This document shows, piece after piece, positions 18,671-29,011 of a stretch of 29,988 bases of DNA. The notes beneath the pieces are model-generated. The model was given only the letters and a program-made list of their open reading frames with translations, did not search any database and was not told where the DNA came from. Numbering within the stretch: position 1 is the stretch's first letter; each line of letters starts with the position of its first letter. The position numbers and the translations under genes were made by a program. Source of the DNA: Poronia punctata (taxonomy: Eukaryota > Ascomycota > Sordariomycetes > Xylariales > Xylariaceae); assembly GCA_022579005.1 (NCBI GenBank), contig MU401796.1, positions 1 to 29,988 of the forward strand, written 5' to 3'.

Positions 18671-21600
18671 TTAGGTCGTCTGGCTGGTCTGCTGAGAACC
18701 CGCATATTCTTCCTCTACTTTCCCAGCAACGCTCTCCCACCAGACACCATGTGTCTCCCGATCCACGCTCCCGACTCGACTGAGTTCATCAATCATCTCT
18801 CGCACCCGCTCAACGAACTCGGGCAAACCCAGACCAGCCAGTTTTTCCCCAGCCGTACTAGTGGCCTTGACCTTTTCGCTTGTGGAACCAGCTTGTACCC
18901 TGCCGAGTATATGGCCCCTGATTCGGCTAAGCAGAAGCCTCATCACAGGCTCTCTGGGTTCTGTGTTTTCGCGCCTGGCCTGCGCATAGGCTTCGAGGAC
19001 CTTGGTCACCAAAGCCTGCAAGTGTTTCTTTGTCGCTGCCGGCATGGAACGACCGGCCTCCAGGGCCGCCATGACACCATGCACCGCTGTCGATTGGGCA
19101 AGAGGCTTGGTGCTATCGTCCAGCGATTCGAGAATGGTGAACACGCGGCTCGCCTCTGTCTTCCAAGGGGCGCGGACATCGCGTTTCAGCATGTTCTTGC
19201 ACTGTAGTAGGATAGCGCCCGCGGTAACGACTCTAAGTGTCTGGACGCCTATGCGGACACGGCGGTTTTTGTCAAGAACTAGAGGCTCGGGTAACGTATC
19301 GGCCGATGGCGAAGGCTGTGTGAATTGGTCGACAAGCATCTGCCAGTATATTTTGTCTGCAGTTGGTCGAGACTTTTGGTGGTTGATGCCCTCTGGGTCA
19401 CGCCGGGCCGTTTCCGCATGTACTTTACCCCTCGCCTCACGCCATGCAGCCTGTGCACGCGTCAGGGTAATTCCACCGCTGTCTACATCTTCGGCGAATT
19501 TCTTTGCTTCATAAACGGAGGCATGTTCAGCAAGGTTAGGAGCCGCCACCTGTAACATGTAATTCGCGTAGTCATAGAGCATCACATCGATAAACCCTAT
19601 CAGCGCCTCAAAGCGGTCGACGATAGGACCCTGGCTAAGCTTGTTCTCGACCAGATCTTTGACCTCGTCATCCCGGACGGGAGCGCAGAGTTTGGGCAAG
19701 AGAGATCCCATTGACGAGAAGAACTTCTCGTACGAGAAGCTGCCTGCTTGGAATTGACGTGCCGCAACCTCTGTATCGAGCATCTCGCCGATAAACGTGT
19801 GCATTGTCGACGTAGGCTTGACAAGATGTTGTAGCCTATCTCTTATATAGTTCGCTATGATGACCAGATAATGAAACTCCTTCTCTTCGCTTCGCGGCCC
19901 AGAACGGAGATCCTGGAAGAGCGGCCCCATGCGGGACTTGTGTTGTTCTTGAAAGTGTTCAAACTCGATGCGGTATTCACGGTTTATCGCCAGTTCATGG
20001 ACTATGACCCTATTGTCTGGCAAGATAGGTGGGTAGCTTGACTGAAACGTGCCTGGCTTCGGCCCCTGTTTGTTGGGTGTCGGGGGAGGCGTAAGTGTCT
20101 GTAACTGGGAGGAGATGACATGGTCTGCCGTGACAGGGCCGACCATGGAAGAGCCCTCGCCACCGATGGAGTCTTCAGCAACTCTGGGCTTTGTATCTCC
20201 CGTCGGCTTTTTCACCGCCCTAGCCTTTCTTGCTTGTCTCACCGCTTCAAATATTCTCTTCTTCCCCTCTTGAGCCCCTGTCAGCTTCTTGATTCGGACC
20301 ATGAGCATTACTTGATTTTCCCGGATGCTCTCAAGATAAGATTCGGTAACGGCGCCCTCCGGACGATCCTTGACGGTCTGGAGGATAGCATCCAGTTCTA
20401 CGAACTGTAGGATCATGACCTCTACCAGTGCATCCGAGTCACGTGCTTTCCAAGCAATGAACGCGTTGTGGAAGGTGGCATAAACCTCTGGTAGAACTCC
20501 CTGTAGAGCCGGGGGAGGCGTGTGATTGTTCGCCACGGTCAATCTGGACATAATGTTTTCAAAAGAGATCAGGAGATCTCGTGCCTTGGCAACAAGATCT
20601 TGCAACTGGGGATTAGCTAGGGTATCCCGTGCCATTGGCTGTCCTTGCAAGGATGCGAGTTGATCCTGTTCTTTCTGATCTTTGTTGCTCAAAACTTGGG
20701 TCGGGTGCCCAAGGATGAGGAAGGCGCTCAGAAATGTCCGGACAGCGGCCATCTCGGTAACGGACCCCGCGTCGCCCTCGCTTAGGCCGCATAAACGAAG
20801 TACTCGTGCAGTTACCAGTAACACCCTCTCGTTGGCGAGCAATTCGACCACTGTCTCAAACGGCGTCTCTCTAACACGGTCGATACTTAGACCGATTTCA
20901 GAAAACTCGTGTACTGTCTTCCTCCTCAATATGCTTCTCCACCACCATTGTAGTTTAGAGGCTGCAACATCCTCGCTCATTGCTGTCTCTTCGATCACGC
21001 TCGATGATTCGTGTTCGCCGTTGTCTGATGCGTTCGAGTCACTAGCAGATTTCCTCGTCTGGGTACTATGGGCTCGTGAACGCCGTGTGGCTTGGTTCTT
21101 CAGGAGCGACTCCCGCCTTCGCTTTGCCTCGGCGAAACGCTCCTCCATCTGCATCTTTAATTTGCGTATCTCTTGTTCCCTCTTCTCCTTCATGCTCTCC
21201 GCAACAGCCTTAGCACGTTTGACCTCTTCAGCGCAAGCGGCTACTATCTCTGCCAGATTCTTCTCTCGCGCCTGGGCTGCAGCTAAAGCCCTGGCTTCGG
21301 AATTGGAGCTCTTTTGCTGCGCAGCTTTGGCTACAGCAGCTCGCAGACGTACTTTCTCGGCATGGGCAGCTCGGTCGGCGAGACGGGCTTTGCGGTCCTC
21401 GAGGATAGAAGCGCGACGCATCTGCTGTGCAATGAATCTGCTCTGGGGGCCGCCATGGTGAGCGAAGCCATGTGACGAACGAGACTGGCCAGATGCAATT
21501 GAATTCCTGCGTGATGAAGCAGCCGAGTCCTTCCGCCGGTTCTGCGATGGTCGATAGAAACGCGCAGCAATGTGTGGAGGCGGAGTGTAAATGCGGTTTT

Positions 21601-21727
21601 CATCCTCGTCCGCAGACATTGTCATCTCCAAATCGATGTCGGGCTCTGGAGTAGTAGAGTTGGGTGTCCCCATGGACTCTTCAAGGTTCCGAGCCGGGTC
21701 GGTCAGGTCGGTGGACGGACGGCGCAT
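18671..21727 (-). CDS. sok1: SOK1/Tcp11-domain protein
   Basis: Tcp11 proteins include yeast Sok1, a high-copy suppressor of loss of the cAMP-dependent kinase, and mammalian TCP11, which acts in sperm cAMP signalling; the molecular activity is unknown. This is one uninterrupted exon of 1018 residues, near the fungal family size. Residues 1-98 are polar and disordered. Residues 100-212 form a long charged Ala/Lys/Arg/Glu helix, probably a coiled coil. At 255-270 AASKLQWWWRSILRRK resembles a short IQ calmodulin-binding helix. The Tcp11 domain runs from about 568 to near 985, with the conserved strings VIVHELAINREYRIEF, HYLVIIANYIRDRL and FIDVMLYDYANYML. Four RRxS kinase-A consensus sites are seen (Ser 5, 76, 107, 207). 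The ATG at 21727 starts MRRPSTDL and is preceded by a C/T-rich leader. A short upstream frame (ATG at 21806) overlaps it in another phase. Confidence 0.92.
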   Translation of the reverse strand: MRRPSTDLTDPARNLEESMGTPNSTTPEPDIDLEMTMSADEDENRIYTPPPHIAARFYRPSQNRRKDSAASSRRNSIASGQSRSSHGFAHHGGPQSRFIAQQMRRASILEDRKARLADRAAHAEKVRLRAAVAKAAQQKSSNSEARALAAAQAREKNLAEIVAACAEEVKRAKAVAESMKEKREQEIRKLKMQMEERFAEAKRRRESLLKNQATRRSRAHSTQTRKSASDSNASDNGEHESSSVIEETAMSEDVAASKLQWWWRSILRRKTVHEFSEIGLSIDRVRETPFETVVELLANERVLLVTARVLRLCGLSEGDAGSVTEMAAVRTFLSAFLILGHPTQVLSNKDQKEQDQLASLQGQPMARDTLANPQLQDLVAKARDLLISFENIMSRLTVANNHTPPPALQGVLPEVYATFHNAFIAWKARDSDALVEVMILQFVELDAILQTVKDRPEGAVTESYLESIRENQVMLMVRIKKLTGAQEGKKRIFEAVRQARKARAVKKPTGDTKPRVAEDSIGGEGSSMVGPVTADHVISSQLQTLTPPPTPNKQGPKPGTFQSSYPPILPDNRVIVHELAINREYRIEFEHFQEQHKSRMGPLFQDLRSGPRSEEKEFHYLVIIANYIRDRLQHLVKPTSTMHTFIGEMLDTEVAARQFQAGSFSYEKFFSSMGSLLPKLCAPVRDDEVKDLVENKLSQGPIVDRFEALIGFIDVMLYDYANYMLQVAAPNLAEHASVYEAKKFAEDVDSGGITLTRAQAAWREARGKVHAETARRDPEGINHQKSRPTADKIYWQMLVDQFTQPSPSADTLPEPLVLDKNRRVRIGVQTLRVVTAGAILLQCKNMLKRDVRAPWKTEASRVFTILESLDDSTKPLAQSTAVHGVMAALEAGRSMPAATKKHLQALVTKVLEAYAQARRENTEPREPVMRLLLSRIRGHILGRVQAGSTSEKVKATSTAGEKLAGLGLPEFVERVREMIDELSRVGSVDRETHGVWWESVAGKVEEEYAGSQQTSQTT

Positions 21728-21806
21728 GGTGAGGCGAAGGTAAGGGTGATGATGGAGATGGTGTTGTTGATATTGGCGGGGACAGTGCGCAGCTGACGAT
21801 GCGCAT
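21681..21806 (-). promoter_or_regulatory. Possible overlapping upstream ORF before SOK1
   Basis: An ATG 79 bases before the SOK1 start opens a 41-codon frame in another phase that stops at 21681, inside the SOK1 coding region. If the transcript starts upstream of 21806, this frame would reduce initiation at the main ATG. Transcript start and leader introns are unknown. Confidence 0.3.
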
Positions 21807-24387
21807 TGCAGGTTGCAAACTACAGGCTATCCAGAGACGCAAACAGGGCGACTCAATCCAGGCAAGCTTCGGAACGTGCAACAACAACAATCGGTTGCAA
21901 TCGCACACACAAAGACACCGGTTTCGTCAGAAGCCAATGCTCGCAGGCGTGGCTATGCCTGGTCGGTCGTCTCCTTTGTCAAGGTCGTTGCCGGTGCTGG
22001 CCAAGGGGATAGATGATTGATCGATGCGGGCCCTGAGGCGCTGATTATTGGGGTTTGTGGGCGAATAACAAATGGTGTACTCGTAGGGACTTGTACGCGG
22101 CCGATGATTAATATATTACTAGCACTGTGCCTTGCTAAAATACAAGGTTGGTAGATAGATACCCAACTCAGACTTTGGATAAGGCACCTAAGCCGCTATA
22201 AGTACCGCGCGAAAAACAGGCAGATACTTGGGCACGAAAAGTAAGCGGGAAAGAAAGTATTGTTTGAACTGAAAAACACTTTGAAGAGTGTTGAGCAATC
22301 CGATGGGTGTAGTAGATAGATAGTAGGTAAATAGAGTTGCAACCCTCGGAGGGGAGTAGAAATGACGATGTAGAAACAGACAGGTGATGGAGATAGCAGG
22401 TTTACACTCCGGTTGATTTGCTATGCCGTGGCAAGTGTTAGGCGTCACATGCCTGCCTGGATAGGACGTACAACCACCTCACCTGAATCATGTATGCAAA
22501 TACTAATATGCACCTACATACATGCACATGAGGTTTATAAGTAATAGAGAGGAAGAGAGGTGCAGGTATTAACAGACATCATTTGACACTTGTGCAAGAG
22601 GTAGCCAGGTTATGGTATTGGTTTACCTAAAAGTGTTTGTAGGTATTCAGTAGGTAGTCTCGTGGGAATGGATGGCAGGACCGATGGCCGATGGTTGATG
22701 ACAGGGAGGACTGATGAAACAAGCGAGTGCCCTTGAAAATCAACCGAACCGAACTTGAATCTGATATGGACGCTAAAATACGTCTGGGATAACTATGCGT
22801 ACAAAATAGCATTCAGGCTGACCAATCTTGCCCAGGTGAAACATGTGTGTCCAGGGTCACGTTTGAGCTTCCAGCTCCTACCGATGCACATTCAAGTATT
22901 AGGAGGTAGTAGGGTTACCCACCACCATCCTTGGAAACAAGTTCTGTACCAACGCCTATACCGTATGTGTATGCTAAATATCAAGAGTTTAGATATGAAA
23001 ACATAACTTCTACTATGTAGCAGAGTTGAAAGTATGTTTGTGCCCTAAAGTACCCAGATAGGATGAAAACTAAAAGTCTTCTCTTTTTACTCTCCAGCGT
23101 ATGGACGCTGTTTGATGCTTAACAATTCTACACGTAATCACAACTTATAAGCAGCCGTGGCGCTTCCGCGTTTATCTCTCCGCTTCCGTCATTTCATGTT
23201 CCAATTTCGCAAGGCAGCACCTACTGCTGCATGTCCACTTATTATCGCAACAATACAGACAGGCCTGACCTATTTAACCTACGTGTAGTTAGCAGGCCAC
23301 GCCGGCTTCATGGGAATCCGGGCAGGGCGGACCCAGATGTTGCACAGGAGATAAGCTTACGGCAAAGGAATCACTTGGCTCTGCAAATGCACCTAGGCCC
23401 CTAGATTGGGCAAAGCACTTATTTGCAATGAGCCTTTTTCCCCCGCATCCTAGACCACCTAGTCTAGGTAGTGAACGCTTTCAGACCTCTCAGTCACCAC
23501 TGTCACTCTAGCGTTAATTTCTCAACTTTCCAGCGCTTCCATTCGTGACATAGCAACCTTGTAGGATGGCATAACAATATACTCCTGTATTTTCAAAAGC
23601 CTCTAGACCTGTGAAGCTATAGCGTAAATAGTTGTCATGATGATGTAGGTAGCAGCTTTGGACAGTTAAGGTGCTAGCTACTAGGTAGGCTGGAGGCAAA
23701 ATAATGCGATATGGATCGCAAGTAGGTGTTACCTACTCGTAGTGACATCACACGCTATTCTGCACAACACATGTGGACGGTCATCGGACTCTGTGGCGCC
23801 TTCTCAACGCAAATAGAAGAACTATATTTACATGTACTAAACAGTATAAGTTACCATTTTTCAAAGTCCTCCCGGCCTAGCAAAGAAGATCCGGAAAAGG
23901 CGTGAAATGAGAGATGTATATCTCTGTGTTTAATATTTTGTATTAATATTATCGATTCTTCTTTCCCATACCTGCATTCCCATTATGGCACGCTACTATC
24001 TAGTACAAGGTTGCTGTAACAGTGCCAAGCCTTAAGAAATTAGGTACCCTTGATGAGTAAGCCAACTGACGTCGAAAGAACATTTCTACCTCAAACCAGA
24101 TAGGTATCCAGTGCTGACACCCATGGACCTCTCATCTAATTATTCTACACTGACCTACCAATATACCTAATATGATATGTTTACCTATCTGTAGTAACGT
24201 AATTTGTCAAGACGATTACTGCAGTAAATAGAGTCAGCATATACTGGCAACCCAATTCCGTTTTCAGCCGCTTTTCGACCCCGCGACACGTCCGGTTCCA
24301 CCTGACTTTGTCTACCGAAAAAAGAAAAGAAGGGCAAAGTCTGTCTCGGTTGCCTACTTGCCTCCTACCGACGCTCGATTCGCCGCG
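21728..24387. other. Gene-poor divergent region between SOK1 and the small membrane protein
   Basis: About 2.7 kb with the SOK1 promoter at its left. Beyond about 22.1 kb the sequence is AT-rich, with many TACCTA and TAGGTAG words and an ACCTAG-T-CTAGGT palindrome at 23457-23469. Small open frames are all under 90 codons and motif-free. A C/T-rich stretch at 24250-24320 looks like a fungal promoter or leader for the plus-strand frame that follows. Confidence 0.55.
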
Positions 24388-24573
24388 ATGCCACGAATGC
24401 CAAAGTTATCCCCTTATGGCCCGAGACCGCGACGGCGGACGCAACTGATCATCGGCTGGGTATCTGTCCTAGTATTCGTCTTCATATTGACTCTATACTT
24501 CTCCAACCGCGATGGTGAACCATCCAAGATAGACGCGAAAGTGGTGCTGAACAAGCTCACGGGACGAGGATGA
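24388..24573 (+). CDS. Possible small single-pass membrane protein
   Basis: An ATG-initiated frame of 61 residues begins MPRMPKLSPYGPRPRRR. The N-terminus is basic and Pro-rich, then residues about 18-36 form one hydrophobic span (LIIGWVSVLVFVFILTLYF), followed by a polar tail ending KVVLNKLTGRG. By the positive-inside rule the N-terminus would face the cytosol. It lies after a C/T-rich promoter-like stretch and no good intron donor extends it. I cannot name a family. It could be a genuine short protein, the first exon of a longer one, or a chance frame. Confidence 0.5.
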   Translation: MPRMPKLSPYGPRPRRRTQLIIGWVSVLVFVFILTLYFSNRDGEPSKIDAKVVLNKLTGRG

Positions 24574-25401
24574 ATATTTGCGCAAATTGATACGAGGTTT
24601 GCCCGGGGGATGGGATGTCGCTCATTTTGCGCCTTTTGTCATAATGAACCCGGTATATAAGAACTCGACAGACTACGAACTGAAGGGGTCACCGATCTCC
24701 ATGCTTGTCCGGTAGGGTTGCACGATATGAGAAACGCCGGGAATATATTGATATGCCCACTGTTGGCGGATTCATCGTCGACTAATGCCACGACGGATCG
24801 CAAAAGTCGCGCTGCTGTCTGTATATCCAACACCCAGTAATAGTAATAAAAGCCGATTCTCATAACGACCCATTATACAGTCTCCTCTTATCCACATAGC
24901 CTTGACCATTCAAATCGAAATAGTCAGGCTCCAATGTACAGAATGGCTCTATGGGCAATAGCTCCGCATCCTACACTTTTCCCGTCTTTCGCCGCACGGG
25001 TTCTCCGGGGCCACCCGGCTTCACAAGATTTTGCGGCTGGGCTTGTTCCGGACATGTATAAAGGCAAAGGACCCGGTGATGTCGCACCGGACCCCACAGT
25101 AGCGCGGCGCGTCAACTGTTACTTACCTGGCGCGAGGCCAACAAGAGATATATTCATCGCAGCTTTCATTTACCAGCTCTTCGTCTGTACGTAGTAAGAT
25201 GAATGTATTCATTCAAGTCGAAATAAGTCGAAAGGAAGCGTAAGAGGGAAATCTTAGCTGGCTCGAGGCTTCCAAGTCTGGAAAGAATTGAAAATGGACA
25301 GCCCATAGCGACTTCCCTATTTGCTACTCGCACCATGCTGGTAATTGCATCTATCGAGCAGAAGTCTGAAGCTTGGGAAAGACGCTAACCTAGGTAGGTA
25401 C
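24574..25401. other. Intergenic region with a GC-rich open patch
   Basis: Between the small membrane protein and the secreted protein. A GC-rich island at about 24934-25194 is open on both strands: 86 codons on plus from an ATG, and on minus a motif-free frame at 24924-25115. A consensus-type donor CAG|GTAAGT lies on the minus strand near 25132. I cannot decide whether either strand codes. Confidence 0.4.
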
Positions 25402-26304
25402 CTACAAAGGAATCCAGTTTGGGTCCTTCTCGAATGGCTTTCCCCAAGTAGTGATATTGTCTGCCTTGGAGTCACATTGGTCCCACTTCAAGTTCAGCTT
25501 CACCGTGACATCATTGTCTACGAGTCCTTCCGGATTCTCAGCATCATCGTTGGAACTCATGTAGAGTTGGATCTGATAGCTCATCTGAGGTCTGTACACA
25601 TCATAATAGGCTATGATGGAAAGCACGCACGTGTCAGCACAGGTTGCGCCGGGGGTATGGTGGCAGGATACACTTACAGTTCTCCCCAAAGCATGGAGAC
25701 CATCCAGTCGCTGTACCTGCGTTGGCTCGGGGGAGTGTGACTTTGAAGTATCCGTCGAGTTCTCCTCCATCAGGGGTCAATGTCGAGTTTGCGATCTCGT
25801 AGTCACCCTTGACTGATGTGTTAGTCAAAACCTCATGTGGTGTTTAACAGATTTAGATCTACCAAGAGGGAAACATACCAGACCTCCGAACCTCAGAAAC
25901 CATTGACTGTCGACAGTGGGCTGACTATCCGCTATGTATCCAACGCTAAAGTCGAGGTAGGTCCCGAACTTATCGACCTGAGCGCCTCCAGCCAGCTTTC
26001 CTGTGCCGCTAATCTCGACGTTGTCGACGGCGAAGCGCCAGTCTACGGGAAATTTCGCAAGATTCGTCTCCATGACGCAGTACGTGACAGCATCGTGCGC
26101 ATCACCCCCCGCTGTAGGGTATACGGTCTTGTAGTCTCGGAGCTTCCAGGTGATGGCCTCGGGCGTGGATGTGACACTCAGGGTGTCGATGCCCTGGCAC
26201 GCGATGGCGTAGCCTGCCAGGACGTTCTTGATGTGGAACGACGAGTCGGGAGCCTCGGCGTAGACAGCCGCAAGGATCGCCATCATAGCTGCTGTAGACT
26301 TCAT
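25402..26304 (-). CDS. Secreted protein of unknown function
   Basis: The ATG at 26304 opens MKSTAAMMAILAAVYAEA, a typical short signal peptide with likely cleavage after Ala18. Exons are 26304-25879, 25807-25678 and 25610-25402, with introns of 71 and 67 nt, giving 254 residues. The mature part has four Cys (36, 76, 181, 231), enough for two disulphides, and many acidic and aromatic residues. The composition and the alternation of short polar and hydrophobic stretches suggest a beta-rich extracellular domain. It could be a cell-wall, host-facing or enzyme-like protein; I recognise no family and assign no function. The first intron is uncertain: a CAG acceptor breaks the frame, so I used the AAG five bases further, which gives FGGL followed by GDYEIAN. 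There is no transmembrane helix or GPI-like tail at the C-terminus. Confidence 0.75.
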
Positions 26305-28078
26305 GTTTGGCAGTAAAATGATCTCTCGCGAATGAAAGGGGCTTTGGGATGTTGAGTGTCCAGAGTCGGTTTGTATCCTTGGGCAGTCTCCCTTCTTTTC
26401 AGGGCGAGGTGGTAGCAGCCGGAAACGATATAGTTATACTTGGTGTGACTCTCATCTCGCTACCGCGCTGCGTTTATCTTCCGCTGGGTTCGGGAAAATA
26501 CCTAGTCTGTCGTCTCGGTGCACGTCGACGGAGACACGATTTCGTATAATATGCGCCGAATCCAATATTGCAGCGCATAAACAATACGAGATATTGGGGA
26601 AGCCTAGGCCTTCCACAATATACGGTTATTCTGCATCTCTCCGCAATCCGTAGTTGGGGTTCGACTCTTGGTCTAGTGACCTCCCTCATGGCCTATTCTA
26701 CTGGGCCGTTACCCTAAATCCCCGTCAGAAGAAAACACGTACTGAGGAACGCGACTTCCCCGGGGGGTACCCAAGTGCTCGAGGTTGAAAACTTACCTCC
26801 GTTACGAAACAAGTGGCTGTCATCATATAGTTTGCAACGACGTTCTGCGAAGCGGAATAGATTACTACCCTATAAACGGAGCCTTCTCTACCGGACTTCT
26901 TGGCATGCGGTACTGTATAATAGCCTATGCCGTTGCTTACTCAGACCACAGCAGAATAAGGGGTTGTTGGTAGTCGAGGTAGCAGTGAAGAAAGGGCGTT
27001 GCATCGAAGAAACGTGAAGTCGGGTTACCATCAGGATTCAGAGAGTTAGCTCCGGTGAAGGACAATTCAAACAAAATGCTTCATGCTAAACAGTTATCTA
27101 GAATTGGGGAGAACAGATCCTGGGAACAAATCAAATTAGATGAAGAGAAGCGCAAAAAGAAGCACATACTTCCTCTTAGGTACTCACATAGTATGGTTGT
27201 TACGAGTAGAAATATCAATTATGGTACTACGAAAGAAGGAATATTGCTAGAAAAGGTTGTCAAGCTGTGACTTTAAAGTCTACAGTCAGAAGATGCTTTA
27301 AAGAGAAGTAAAATGGCCAAGGCAATGCAAGATGCCGATAATGGATTTAGTAACATCACTGCCCTTCAAACCCATAACTAATTGAACTACCTAGCATAAC
27401 TCATAGTATGTACATGTAATTGTGTGGCACAGGCGTCATGATAGCGATGTATCCACGTTTGCTCGGTCGCGTTAATCCCCAGATTTTGACAGGCATCGAT
27501 TCCTCCCCAGCCAGATGGCACTTTTGCCCCCTGTCCCAGTTACTCATCAACTTCTTATCATATACCCAGTTAGGGAGCTGTACCACTGTATCATAACGAT
27601 ACCTGAGCCTATCGTTTCTCGTTCTAAATGATTCCAGGGTGGTTTAAAAAATACTCGTACTTCAGATCATCGTGAAAAGGGGCTAGTTAGTATGGCAGCT
27701 CTGCAGATATTTATAGAGTCAACTATATTGAGGAGCTACTTATATATTATGCCTTTAAGGGTCAAATCTTGTTGGCCCTGTAACTGACGTGAGAGCTTTA
27801 CTTGTAAAGCAATACGGTAGCGTGGCTATCCATGGCCCATAGTAGACGGGAACGAAAGGGAACTTCTGACCCAGGTTAACATAGAGCACAACCGAGCCTT
27901 CCGTGGTGTCAGGTACGGTACAAACAATCACTTGTGTCACCATAATGAGCAAGAGTCTACGGCGTTTTGCTTAAGAGTCTGGCCTCCGGAATGGTAGCCC
28001 AACTGCATACCCGCATCTACGGGTATATACGTACATTCCTTATGTACGCGGCTCCCCTTCCCCATGAGGATATGCCAT

Positions 28079-28090
28079 CTAGGTACCTAG
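28079..28090. repeat. Perfect 12-bp palindrome CTAGGTACCTAG
   Basis: The twelve bases are self-complementary. The same core, as whole or half sites, recurs at 165-180, 12441-12452, 25389-25405 and elsewhere between genes. Confidence 0.85.
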
Positions 28091-28832
28091 TTCGCAGAAA
28101 TCTGTGACACCGGTCTGGGCCGGGGAGTTTTTGTGATAGTATAAATCATGATATCTTCTTGGAGGCTACCAAAAAGGGATTTTTGTAAACGTCATCACCG
28201 CCTTATAATGGGTGGTTCATGGACCGGCCTGGTTGAGGAGAGAAGGGATCTGGCCGAACTGACTGAAGCTCGATAATATATCGGCTAGGTAAGTACATCC
28301 CAGATTCCGTGCTTTGACCCCTTTGCTTTTTACCGGTGGACTTGACTTTCACTGCGCATGTAAAGATATACCTAAATTGCTGGATGGAATGGGTTACATC
28401 TACTACCTACACTTGGGATGCTCTTGGAGGCTATTGAATAGTCATGGTAGGGAGAGCGAGCCCATGCCTATTGCCCCTGAGATCGATTGGCAAGGATGTA
28501 TGTGGCGTAGGCATGCCCCTGGCCTAGTATTGTTTTGTACCCTACACTAGGGTCTCCTCAGGGGGTAGGTCGTAAGATACCTGGATACGATTCCCTAAAG
28601 CCCCATATAAATGCACTAAAGGGGTTTCATCAGCGCAAGAAAAAAAGAAGACGAGGAAGAGTATACCTAGAGTATTAGAGTGAGTGGCCTATTCCAGCCC
28701 AACCTAAGAACTTACCCGATCTTCTTTCCTTTCATCTTGATAAAAGCGTGGTAGCCCATCATGATTCGATTTCTGTATACGTTCTATCCGGCGGACTTTG
28801 GCAAACCTGAAACGATCCAGGCCTACAACAAA

Positions 28833-28847
28833 CCCCCCCCCCCCCCC
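28833..28847. repeat. Poly-C tract, 15 bases
   Basis: An uninterrupted run of 15 C in a gene-free region. Length should be treated as approximate because homopolymers are prone to sequencing and assembly error. Confidence 0.9.
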
Positions 28848-29001
28848 TTTAGGCGACGGAAGCCCTGGAATGTACCACCTGGTCTATAACGTACCAGGAT
28901 ATCACCGGTTGGACGTTACGTAATGGCGGGGAAAAACAATGAATATGTCTATGCCGAATCCCCTCGTCTCTACCGACACGAATTTAGTAACCCTATTGTC
29001 A

Positions 29002-29011
29002 CCCCCCCCCC
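29002..29011. repeat. Poly-C tract, 10 bases
   Basis: An uninterrupted run of ten C, about 155 bases from the longer poly-C tract. Confidence 0.9.

Noticed and set aside
20682..21461. 259-codon frame on the plus strand
   Set aside because: It is antisense to SOK1, Ser/Arg/Ala-rich as expected from the complement of the Glu/Arg/Ala coiled coil, and has no family motif.
27055..27270. Lys-rich 71-codon plus frame
   Set aside because: It starts at GTG, and its composition follows from AT-rich DNA.
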